Assembly: GCA_944384825.1 (NCBI GenBank)
Contig: CALWUT010000006.1
Span: forward strand, 1 to 64,000
Reading direction: 5' to 3'
Source: an uncultured Clostridia bacterium
GTDB taxonomy: Bacteria > Bacillota > Clostridia > Oscillospirales > Acutalibacteraceae
DNA: 64,000 nt
Program-made: the position numbers and the translations under genes
Notes under the pieces: generated by a model
Databases searched by the model: none
Seen by the model: only the letters and a program-made list of their open reading frames with translations
What the model was told of the DNA's origin: nothing
In this document: in pieces, positions 46,147 to 53,298 of the stretch
Position numbering within the stretch: position 1 is the first letter of the stretch
Layout of the letters: each line of letters starts with the position of its first letter

Positions 46147-47394
46147 ATGGGAAAAAAGCGTAAAAAAAAGACAAAAAGAAGTCTTATTTTATTATCTGCT
46201 TTATCAATAATCGGATGTAGTATGTTTGTTTATATCAATGACAGAATTAAAACAGAAGTTGTCCAAATCATAGATTATAAAGACATTGTAACTTCCAGAG
46301 GTTTTATATTACGTGACGAAGAAGTTATTAGTCAACCAGAAAGCTTTAATAAGAATAATGTAATGTTTACCTGCCTGAACGGGGAAAAAGTTTCTAAAAA
46401 CTCAATAATTGCTAAAATATATAGCTCTCCTGAAGAAGTACTTTTAGGATATAAACTAGATAATATAAGTAGGAAAATAGAATTTTTAGAAAAATCCCTC
46501 AGTAATACTATTTTAACGTCTGATGAAGGAGTTAAAGAATTAAATAAAAAAGTAAATGAAAATATAATAAAACTAATATCTTCAAATTCAAACTTAAATA
46601 CTTCTTTGTCTGAATATATACGTCAAAATTTATGGTACTGGTTAAATAGAAAACAAGTAATTCTTAAAAAAACTGATTATACAAACAGTAAACTTAATTT
46701 GTTAAAGTCTGAAAAAGATAGTCTTAATTTAACCGGTTCAAATGTTATTTCACGTATTATAGCTCCACATTCCGGAAAATTTTTAAGATTTACTGATGGT
46801 TATGAAACTAAACTTAACTATAACAATTTATTATCGGGAGATATTAAAAATCTTGATTTTAACAATATATTTCCGGCTTTGTCAGAGTCAGACAAAGCTA
46901 TAGGTAAAATCGTAAAATCCGATACTTGGTATTCAATTTTTTATCTGCCCGTTGAAGAAGGAGAGAGATTAAAAGATATATATGACGCTAAGTTAAATGT
47001 TATAAATACAGACGGCAGTAATGAATATCTACCAAGCAAAATCGAATTAGTAACTCCTTGTGAGGAAAATAAAATGATAGTGGTTATTTCATGTGATTAT
47101 ATGAATTCCAACTTAGCAATAATTAGAAAAGAAGAAATTGAATTAAATCTTGGAGATTATTCCGGAATAAAGATAAATAAATCCTCTTTACATAAAAAGA
47201 ATAATAGTGAATTTGGTGTTTTTGTTAAGCGGGGAAACTACTTAAAGTTTAAACGTGTAAAAATAATATTTTCTAAGGATGATTTCGTGATATGCTCCCA
47301 AGATCCTCGGTACATTAAAGATGAAGATTATCTTCAGGCGGGAGATAGCGTAGTTGTAAGCGGGAAAAATTTATATGACGGAAAAAAAGTTTAA
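46147..47394 (+). CDS. HlyD-like membrane protein of the sepF region
   Basis: 415 residues from ATG 46147 (GGTGAG upstream). Very basic start (GKKRKKKTKR), one membrane anchor (about 14-33), then a biotinyl-lipoyl-like region (RGFILRDEEV, LNGEKVSKNSIIAKIYSS), a helical hairpin and a beta-rich end. It resembles the HlyD-family protein often found beside sepF in Clostridia. No transporter adjoins it; a role in wall or division is inferred from place only. Confidence 0.65.
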   Translation: MGKKRKKKTKRSLILLSALSIIGCSMFVYINDRIKTEVVQIIDYKDIVTSRGFILRDEEVISQPESFNKNNVMFTCLNGEKVSKNSIIAKIYSSPEEVLLGYKLDNISRKIEFLEKSLSNTILTSDEGVKELNKKVNENIIKLISSNSNLNTSLSEYIRQNLWYWLNRKQVILKKTDYTNSKLNLLKSEKDSLNLTGSNVISRIIAPHSGKFLRFTDGYETKLNYNNLLSGDIKNLDFNNIFPALSESDKAIGKIVKSDTWYSIFYLPVEEGERLKDIYDAKLNVINTDGSNEYLPSKIELVTPCEENKMIVVISCDYMNSNLAIIRKEEIELNLGDYSGIKINKSSLHKKNNSEFGVFVKRGNYLKFKRVKIIFSKDDFVICSQDPRYIKDEDYLQAGDSVVVSGKNLYDGKKV

Positions 47395-47422
47395 TTTTTA
47401 TGTTTTCTAAAATTTTACAGTA

Positions 47423-47450
47423 GTTATCAGTACAATAAGATAACAATTTT
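47423..47450 (+). terminator. Weak terminator after the HlyD-like gene
   Basis: GTTATC (47423-47428) pairs with GATAAC (47439-47444), then AATTTTTAC. Six AT-rich pairs only. Confidence 0.4.
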
Positions 47451-47460
47451 TACAAAATTT

Positions 47461-47467
47461 TGTCGAA
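47461..47467 (+). promoter_or_regulatory. Spo0A box upstream of sepF
   Basis: TGTCGAA, a perfect 0A-box core, within TTTTGTCGAATAA. It ends 15 bases before the -35 of the sepF promoter. Confidence 0.55.
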
Positions 47468-47482
47468 TAATCTTATTTGTTA

Positions 47483-47511
47483 TTGACATTCATTAACATT
47501 ATCAGGATAAT
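47483..47511 (+). promoter_or_regulatory. sepF promoter
   Basis: TTGACA (47483-47488), 17-base spacer, GATAAT (47506-47511). A 0A box lies just upstream. Confidence 0.65.
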
Positions 47512-47594
47512 ATAAGAAGATATTCATCTATTTTAGTTCAAATTACATTTTAGTAATACATAAACTATAATTAAGATATGGGAGGAATGTTAAT

Positions 47595-48047
47595 ATGCCT
47601 GGATTAGTTGAAAAAATTAGAGAAATGTGGAATCCCGCTGAAGAGTATGAAGAGGATAAAAGTAATGAAGACTCTTTAGAAGTGGAAAGCAGTAACTCAT
47701 TATTCTCACAACCTTTGGAAGGAAAAAATGAGGTTAAGGGTAAAGTAGTAAATATACATGCAGCTTCTAAGCTTAAAATTGTACTTTGCAGACCGGAACG
47801 TTTTGGCGAAGACATAAAAAATATCGCTGACGATTTACTTAAAATGCATACCGTAGTACTTAATCTCGAGCTTGCACCAAAATCTGAGTCTAGAAGATTA
47901 GTAGACTTTTTAAGCGGAATAGCTTATGCTATAGGTGGAAAAATAAAAAAAGTTTCTGCGGATAATTTTGTCGTGACGCCGAGAAATGTAGAAATAGAGG
48001 GGGAAGATATACTGGCAGAAGTTGAAAATCGAGGAATGTATTTTTAG
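47595..48047 (+). CDS. sepF: Cell division protein SepF
   Basis: 150 residues, GGGAGGAATG upstream. Amphipathic membrane-binding start (MPGLVEKIREMWNP), acidic linker, then the SepF core (KLKIVLCRPERFGEDIKNIADDL ... RRLVDFLSGIAYAIGG). It tethers FtsZ to the membrane. Followed by divIVA. Confidence 0.95.
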   Translation: MPGLVEKIREMWNPAEEYEEDKSNEDSLEVESSNSLFSQPLEGKNEVKGKVVNIHAASKLKIVLCRPERFGEDIKNIADDLLKMHTVVLNLELAPKSESRRLVDFLSGIAYAIGGKIKKVSADNFVVTPRNVEIEGEDILAEVENRGMYF

Positions 48048-48073
48048 TTCTAAATAGGAAAGGTTGAAGTTTT

Positions 48074-48748
48074 TTGCTTACAAGTGATGACATTAAGAAT
48101 ATAAGTTTTCGAAAAGCTGCTTTTGGTGGTTATAAACCGGAAGACGTGGATGCTTTTGTAGATGATATACAGTTATCTTACGAAGAGATGATGAGAGAAA
48201 ATCAAAATCTTACTTTAACAGTACAAAAACTTGAAAGAACTCTTAAAAAGTTTTATAGTGAAGAAGATTCAATACGTCAAGTACTCTTAGATCTTAAAAC
48301 GATTACAGAAAAATCTTTAGATGAAACTAAAACTAAAGCAAGTAATATAATTTCAGAGGCTACTAATACTTCCGAAGCTCTTATAAGTGAAGCGAAAAAG
48401 AAAGTAGCATTTGAAAAAGAAATAGCTGAAAATTTAAAAAAAGAGTCTACACGGCTTAAAAGCTGCCTAGAAAAAATATATGAAGAGCATTTGGAAATAA
48501 TTAAAAAAATTCCTAATTTTGAAGTTCAGGAAAAAGCTACTGATGAATCTTTTTCGTCTTTCCCGGAAAGTGAAGCTAAAGCTGAAATCAAAACTCCCAA
48601 TAAAAAAGTTCCTTTCTCAGAAAAATTCAATTCGACGACTATAGTAGATAACCAAAATTTAAAATTCGGACAAAGTTATATAGTTGATAAATCATCTTTT
48701 ATAAACTCTGCCGGAATTTATGGTGGTATACTTAGAAAAGACAGTTGA
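48074..48748 (+). CDS. divIVA: DivIVA-family septum/pole protein
   Basis: 224 residues, TTG start behind AAAGG. N-terminal lipid-binding motif (LTSDDIKNISFRKAAFGGYKPEDVDAFVDDI), then a long coiled coil (about 28-150) and a polar tail. It marks curved membranes at septum and poles. Same unit as sepF. Confidence 0.93.
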   Translation: MLTSDDIKNISFRKAAFGGYKPEDVDAFVDDIQLSYEEMMRENQNLTLTVQKLERTLKKFYSEEDSIRQVLLDLKTITEKSLDETKTKASNIISEATNTSEALISEAKKKVAFEKEIAENLKKESTRLKSCLEKIYEEHLEIIKKIPNFEVQEKATDESFSSFPESEAKAEIKTPNKKVPFSEKFNSTTIVDNQNLKFGQSYIVDKSSFINSAGIYGGILRKDS

Positions 48749-48775
48749 TAAAACAATTATTATATTCGGTATCAT

Positions 48776-48822
48776 AAACTCCTGCCTTTATTGTTGTTAA
48801 GCATAAGGAAGGAGTTTTTTAA
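48776..48822 (+). terminator. Strong terminator after divIVA
   Basis: AAACTCCT (48776-48783) pairs with AGGAGTTT (48810-48817); the stem continues with CCTTTAT against ATAAGG across one mismatch and one bulge. A T run follows. Confidence 0.85.
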
Positions 48823-48864
48823 TGATAATCTAAAACTAATAACTCTTTTTGGATGTGATTAATA

Positions 48865-49302
48865 ATGTTTTGGTTTTGGTCTTCAGTAATTTTGATACCA
48901 TTGTTGGATCAGATTTTCAAATTTAAAGTAAGAACAGAATTATCAATAGGGGCGGAAATAAATACATTTATACCTTTTTTAAAAATAGTAAACGTAAGCA
49001 ATTTTGGGATGGCTTTCGGAATAATGAAGGGAAAAAGTTTACTGTTAGTTATTGCTACGACTCTTATTATATTATTTTTATTTTATCTTGTTTTTACTTT
49101 GAAAAACAAAAATTTATTAACAATTTTGTCTTTAGCTTTTTTAATAGGAGGGGGAATAGGTAATTTAATTGATAGATTGACTTTAGGATATGTAATTGAT
49201 TATTTAAAAATTACATTTTTTCCTCCCGTATGTAATCTATCAGACTATTTTGTTTGCTTAGGAATGATTTTTTTGTTGATAAGTTTTAAATTTTATTTTT
49301 GA
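48865..49302 (+). CDS. lspA: Lipoprotein signal peptidase II
   Basis: 145 residues, four membrane helices. Aspartic catalytic pair in GNLIDRLTLGYVIDYL and in CNLSDYFV. It removes the signal peptide of lipoproteins after Lgt action. Confidence 0.94.
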   Translation: MFWFWSSVILIPLLDQIFKFKVRTELSIGAEINTFIPFLKIVNVSNFGMAFGIMKGKSLLLVIATTLIILFLFYLVFTLKNKNLLTILSLAFLIGGGIGNLIDRLTLGYVIDYLKITFFPPVCNLSDYFVCLGMIFLLISFKFYF

Positions 49303-49314
49303 GTTAAAAAAGCC

Positions 49315-49343
49315 TTGACAGGTACTTAAAGAAATGACATTAT
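49315..49343 (+). promoter_or_regulatory. Promoter of the third GG-peptide gene
   Basis: TTGACA (49315-49320), 17-base spacer, CATTAT (49338-49343). The -10 is weak and lies inside a palindrome. Confidence 0.5.
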
Positions 49344-49353
49344 TAAAATGTCA
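49335..49353. promoter_or_regulatory. Palindromic operator-like site
   Basis: TGACATT (49335-49341) and AATGTCA (49347-49353) are perfect inverted copies around five bases. The site covers the -10 of the GG-peptide promoter, a place where a bound regulator would block RNA polymerase. Confidence 0.5.
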
Positions 49354-49381
49354 AAAATGATTAGGGAGTCTTTGTTATATA

Positions 49382-49693
49382 ATGAAGAAGTTAAGCGATT
49401 TAAACTTAGCAAATGTATCAGGTGGAATTATTGTTCAGTTGGAGCCTGCGGAAGGGACAGGCAGAAATTTTTTAGAATTTATAAATTCAGATCCAACCCG
49501 TCTAGCATATGGTTACGGAGACATGTTACTTAATTTAATAACAACTTATATTGTCGGTCCGGAAGATGAAAAACCTTGGAAAAAAAGATATTCACCAAGA
49601 TTTAAAAAATTAGAGGATGCAGAAGCTTACGCTAGAAGTCATGGTTGGTCTACTGATGTAGTAGTTGAAAAATTTTTTTGGGACTGGAATTAG
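49382..49693 (+). CDS. Double-glycine leader peptide (third, unrelated core)
   Basis: 103 residues, AGGGAG 13 bases before the ATG. The leader MKKLSDLNLANVSGG is a compact class II-type double-glycine leader (hydrophobic residues at the usual positions before GG). Cleavage after residue 15 gives an 88-residue core that is charged, rich in aromatics and ends EKFFWDWN, with one hydrophobic stretch (MLLNLITTYIV). It is unlike the glycine-zipper pair. It stands alone with promoter, palindrome and terminator. Likely processed by the C39 exporter at 11747; function unknown. Confidence 0.65.
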   Translation: MKKLSDLNLANVSGGIIVQLEPAEGTGRNFLEFINSDPTRLAYGYGDMLLNLITTYIVGPEDEKPWKKRYSPRFKKLEDAEAYARSHGWSTDVVVEKFFWDWN

Positions 49694-49704
49694 TTTAAAT
49701 AAAT

Positions 49705-49730
49705 AACCACCTACAAGGTGGTTGTTTTTA
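49705..49730 (+). terminator. Terminator of the GG-peptide gene
   Basis: AACCACCT (49705-49712), three-base loop, AGGTGGTT (49716-49723), then GTTTTTA. Confidence 0.85.
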
Positions 49731-49765
49731 TGTTTATTAAATAATATTAAATAATGATTTAATTG

Positions 49766-51028
49766 TTAAAACCCACTATTTAGTCTTTCACGTAAATTTT
49801 CTAATTCCTGTTTAATTTTAGATTCGTTTAGTTGCCTCCACGAATATAGTATTGTACCACTATAATTTAAATTTTTCAGTATAGATACTTCTTTACTAAG
49901 TATATTATTTTCAGTATTCCATGTTCCGTCATCAAGATCTGTACCCGCTTTGTATACCGCTATTCCGCCATAGAGTTTTATTTCATTATTATCTATAATT
50001 TTCTTCCACTCCTGAGCAACTTTCTCGAAAGGCATTGCTTCATATTTAGTACTCCAATAAATTTGAGGGCATATGTAGTCTATACATTTTTTGTTTCGAT
50101 TGCACCAGAATTTTAAATCTATTCCTGCTTCTTCACATTTTTTTAAATTCCCCGGGGGAGAAATTCCAAACTCTATTTTTGGATTTACACATTTTATTTC
50201 GTTGTAAACTTGTTCTACAAGTGAATTTATAGCTTTTTTACGCCAATGATCCCAAGACATTTTTTCATGTACATCAGAATCGTTGGTATATTCTATATAA
50301 GCTTTGTCTTCGGAAGTCAAAGTTTGAGGATTAGGATAGAAATAATCATCGAAATGAATGGCATCTACACTATAATTGCTTACAATTTCTTTAACTCCTT
50401 CAACTATTATTTGCCGGATCTCTTCATAAGCAGGATTATAACATATACCATCTGTATGATGTAAAAAATGTTTTTCGGAATCAAATTTGAAGAAAGTATT
50501 CGACTTACATAGTTCTTTTGGATATGTTTGAGTTTTTATACGAAGCGGATTAATCCATGCATGAAATTTTAGATTGTTATCGTGACACATTTGAATCATA
50601 CATTTAAGTGGATCAAATCCTGGATCTTTTCCTTGAGTACCGGTTAAAAGGTGAGACCATGGGAATAGTTTAGAAGGATAAAGCGCGTCATTGTGAGATC
50701 TTACATGGACAATAAGAGTGTTGGCATTAAATTCTTTCGCTCTTTTTATAATTAATTCAAATTTGTTTTTAAAAACTTTTTCCGTATTATCAGGAGAATG
50801 AATTTCTAAGTCTAAATAAGGAACCCATATACCAATAATATCAGTTTTTAAATCTGAATTTTCAGTAGGAAGCGGGGAAGAAGGCAAAGATTCGGAAGTC
50901 GACTGTTCAGAAACTTTGTTATTGGCTTTTAAACTTATTTTGGTTTTAAAAGAAAAGATAAGTAGTGCAAAAACTAATAATGACATCCCGATTACTGAAA
51001 ATATATAAGTGTACTTGTGCGGCTTCAT
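49766..51028 (-). CDS. Membrane-anchored GHL10 family glycoside hydrolase
   Basis: 420 residues from ATG 51028. N-terminal anchor (about 8-27), Ser-rich linker, then a TIM-barrel of the YngK/DUF187 type: GIWVPYLDLEI, NANTLIVHVRSHNDALYPS, KFHAWINPLR, SVDAIHFDDYFYP, FGISPPGNL and YICPQIYW. Members act on wall-derived or other glycans outside the cell. GGGAGG lies 17 bases upstream inside the end of rpe; the start is 7 bases past the rpe stop codon. Confidence 0.85.
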   Translation of the reverse strand: MKPHKYTYIFSVIGMSLLVFALLIFSFKTKISLKANNKVSEQSTSESLPSSPLPTENSDLKTDIIGIWVPYLDLEIHSPDNTEKVFKNKFELIIKRAKEFNANTLIVHVRSHNDALYPSKLFPWSHLLTGTQGKDPGFDPLKCMIQMCHDNNLKFHAWINPLRIKTQTYPKELCKSNTFFKFDSEKHFLHHTDGICYNPAYEEIRQIIVEGVKEIVSNYSVDAIHFDDYFYPNPQTLTSEDKAYIEYTNDSDVHEKMSWDHWRKKAINSLVEQVYNEIKCVNPKIEFGISPPGNLKKCEEAGIDLKFWCNRNKKCIDYICPQIYWSTKYEAMPFEKVAQEWKKIIDNNEIKLYGGIAVYKAGTDLDDGTWNTENNILSKEVSILKNLNYSGTILYSWRQLNESKIKQELENLRERLNSGF

Positions 51029-51035
51029 AAAACTT

Positions 51036-51689
51036 TTAAAATTTTCCTCCCAGTTTAAGAAATTTAACTGTTTGATTAATATTATCGGATTCAAAAATGC
51101 ACGTTCCAGAAACGCATATATCTATAGGGTAGCTGTTAATAACTTTTATTGTGTTTGTATTAACTCCGCCGTCTATTTCTATAAGAGTGCTTAAATTTTG
51201 ACGTATAATTTCTTGTTTTAAAACTGTTGTTTTATATAATTGATTTTCCATAAATTTCTGACCGCCAAATCCCGGTTCTACTGTCATTATTAGAACTAAG
51301 TCTAAATATTTCAGATAAGGGAAAAGAGATTTCGGAGGGGTCTTTGGTTTAATTGAAAGTCCTGCTTTTTTCTTTAATGATTTAATTTTTTCTATTGTTT
51401 TCATAGTATTACTGTCTGATTCCAAATGAAAAGTAATTATATCCGCTCCCGACTCTATAAATTCTGAAATATAGTTTAGCGGATTAGTTATCATTAAATG
51501 GGTTTCAAAGGGTAAAGAAGTCTTTTTCCTCAATGATTTTACAATTGCAGGTCCAAATGAGATATTCGGTACAAAATTTCCGTCCATTATATCTAAGTGT
51601 ATCATATCTACACCTGCATTTGAAACTTTAACTATTTCTTCTCCCATTTTTGTAAAGTCGCATGCTAGTACCGAAGGAGAGATTTTCAT
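51036..51689 (-). CDS. rpe: Ribulose-phosphate 3-epimerase
   Basis: 217 residues. TIM-barrel with KISPSVLACDF, HLDIMDGNFVPNISFG (metal His, Asp), THLMI, MTVEPGFGGQKF and EIDGGVN. Interconverts ribulose- and xylulose-5-phosphate, supplying the transketolase at 23528. Confidence 0.96.
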   Translation of the reverse strand: MKISPSVLACDFTKMGEEIVKVSNAGVDMIHLDIMDGNFVPNISFGPAIVKSLRKKTSLPFETHLMITNPLNYISEFIESGADIITFHLESDSNTMKTIEKIKSLKKKAGLSIKPKTPPKSLFPYLKYLDLVLIMTVEPGFGGQKFMENQLYKTTVLKQEIIRQNLSTLIEIDGGVNTNTIKVINSYPIDICVSGTCIFESDNINQTVKFLKLGGKF

Positions 51690-51718
51690 AATTTACCAAC
51701 TTTCTTGGATTCAATTTT

Positions 51719-52252
51719 TTATATTCTTTCTTTTATATACTTTTCTTTTACATAAAATGCAATAAATACACTAAATAAAATTTTCGCAATATTATACGGA
51801 AGTATGATACTCCATAGTAATGAACTCAAACATTCTTTAGAAATGGAAAAAAAATTTATCCAGAAAAAATAGTTTAGTGAAAGCTTTACAATAAGACATA
51901 TAATAATTCCAACACAAATAATCATAATATTAAAAAACTTTGACAATTTATATCTTTGAATTATTCCTAAAAAAATTATTAGTATTGTAGTAGTAATACG
52001 AATAATAAATCCTATCCATCCGGAGGCACTAAATAAAAGCATTCTAATTATAGAAACAGTTAAAAGAACTGTGATTCCTGATGGAATCCCCAGTACTAGG
52101 GTTGCAAGATAAATAGGCATATCAGAAAGATCAGCTTTTAAGAAAGGAAATACCGGGAAAAGAGTTAAGTTACCCAAAAAAGCTAAAACTAAAGACATTA
52201 CAGAGAACATAGAATTGTGAACAATTGTGGGTATGCGGTTTTTAAGTTTCAT
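51719..52252 (-). CDS. ECF transporter S component, RibU-like
   Basis: 177 residues, about five or six membrane helices, GGAGAG before the ATG. The segment LFPVFPFLKADLSDMPIYLATLVLGIPSGI matches the substrate-binding part of RibU-type S components, so riboflavin is the best guess, though vitamins cannot be told apart safely by eye. The energising module (ecfA1, ecfA2, ecfT) is at 61881-64000. No riboswitch seen; a perfect hairpin abuts its SD. Confidence 0.7.
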   Translation of the reverse strand: MKLKNRIPTIVHNSMFSVMSLVLAFLGNLTLFPVFPFLKADLSDMPIYLATLVLGIPSGITVLLTVSIIRMLLFSASGWIGFIIRITTTILIIFLGIIQRYKLSKFFNIMIICVGIIICLIVKLSLNYFFWINFFSISKECLSSLLWSIILPYNIAKILFSVFIAFYVKEKYIKERI

Positions 52253-52255
52253 TAT

Positions 52256-52305
52256 CTCTCCACCTATACAAAATATCCATTTTGTATAGGTGAATCACTC
52301 TCCAA
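52256..52305 (-). promoter_or_regulatory. Perfect 14-bp hairpin flanked by two SD copies
   Basis: CACCTATACAAAAT (52261-52274) and ATTTTGTATAGGTG (52279-52292) pair without mismatch around four bases. On the minus strand TGGAGAG occurs before (52304-52298) and after (52262-52256) the stem; the latter is the SD of the S-component gene. No T run follows, so it is not a simple terminator. Confidence 0.75.
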
Positions 52306-52316
52306 TCCTGAATTTT

Positions 52317-53285
52317 TTATATCGAAATATTTAAAGCTTCTTTATAAAGTTTCAAATTAAACTTCTTTTTAACTGTTAAAGTACTATCAACATCGTAGTC
52401 TATTATTTTATCACAAGCAATTGCTATAGCTCTATTAAAATTTTTATCAATTAACAATTGAGCTGCGTAATATCCCATTCCGCTAGCTATTACGCGATCC
52501 CGCAGCGTCGGAGATCCTCCACGTTGAACGTGCCCTAATATTGTACACCGAGTTGTTATACCGGTTTTTTCTTCAATTTTTTTAGAAATTTCCAAAGATT
52601 TCTCACATCCTTCTGCTATAACAATTATAAAATGTCTTTTTCCAATATTCTGGGTATATTTAATTCTACTTATTATATCCTTTTCGAAATCATATGTAAT
52701 TTCCGGAACTAAAATCGAAGTTGCGCCAACTCCTATACCTATATTAAGAGCTAAGTCTCCGCATTTTCTTCCCATTACTTCCACTACACTACATTTTTCA
52801 TGAGATCTGGTAGTATCTCTAATTTTATCAATCATTTCCAAAGCAGTATTCATAGCTGTGTCAAATCCTATAGAGTAGTCAGTATATGATACGTCATTAT
52901 CAATTGTAGCAGGGATAAAAATACATTTTACTCCTTTATCCTTCAAAGCTTTAACACCTTTCAAACTTCCGTTCCCACCTATAATTACTAATGCGTCCAA
53001 ATTAGATTCATTATAGGTTTTTAAAGCGTTTTGGATTCCTTCTTCAGTTTGAAATTCGGGATCTCTGGAACTATAAAGAATAGTTCCTCCCCTATGAAGG
53101 ATATCCGAAACAGTTCTTAAATTCATTTCATACATGTCTGCAGTTCTAAGGCCTACATACCCTCTTTTTATACCGAAAACTCTTATTCCTTGAGTAACAG
53201 CATAACGAGTAAAAGACCTTATGGCAGCGTTCATTCCTGGAGCGTCGCCGCCGCTAGTGAGTAATCCTACGGTTTTTAATCTCAC
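52317..53285 (-). CDS. pfkA: 6-phosphofructokinase
   Basis: 322 residues from GTG 53285, with GAGGTG upstream; GTG 53297 overlaps that SD. VGLLTSGGDAPGMNAAIR, PATIDNDV, catalytic segment and HVQRGGSPT are standard. The GGDGS loop reads GGNGSLKG, with Asn where ATP-dependent enzymes have Asp103 and without the Asp-Asp of PPi enzymes. Encoded just after ackA. Confidence 0.92.
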   Translation of the reverse strand: MRLKTVGLLTSGGDAPGMNAAIRSFTRYAVTQGIRVFGIKRGYVGLRTADMYEMNLRTVSDILHRGGTILYSSRDPEFQTEEGIQNALKTYNESNLDALVIIGGNGSLKGVKALKDKGVKCIFIPATIDNDVSYTDYSIGFDTAMNTALEMIDKIRDTTRSHEKCSVVEVMGRKCGDLALNIGIGVGATSILVPEITYDFEKDIISRIKYTQNIGKRHFIIVIAEGCEKSLEISKKIEEKTGITTRCTILGHVQRGGSPTLRDRVIASGMGYYAAQLLIDKNFNRAIAIACDKIIDYDVDSTLTVKKKFNLKLYKEALNISI

Positions 53286-53298
53286 CTTTCGAAACACC

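Noticed and set aside
46147..47394. HlyD-like protein as the membrane-fusion partner of the NHLP exporter
   Set aside because: The exporter already has its own NHLM-type adaptor in the operon, and this gene sits in the sepF block as in other Clostridia.
49348..49533. 61-residue frame overlapping the third GG-peptide gene
   Set aside because: Out of frame with a better supported gene that has a leader motif and terminator; no family features.
52256..52305. Riboflavin (FMN) riboswitch before the S-component
   Set aside because: Only a simple perfect hairpin is present; none of the conserved multi-helix FMN core is visible.
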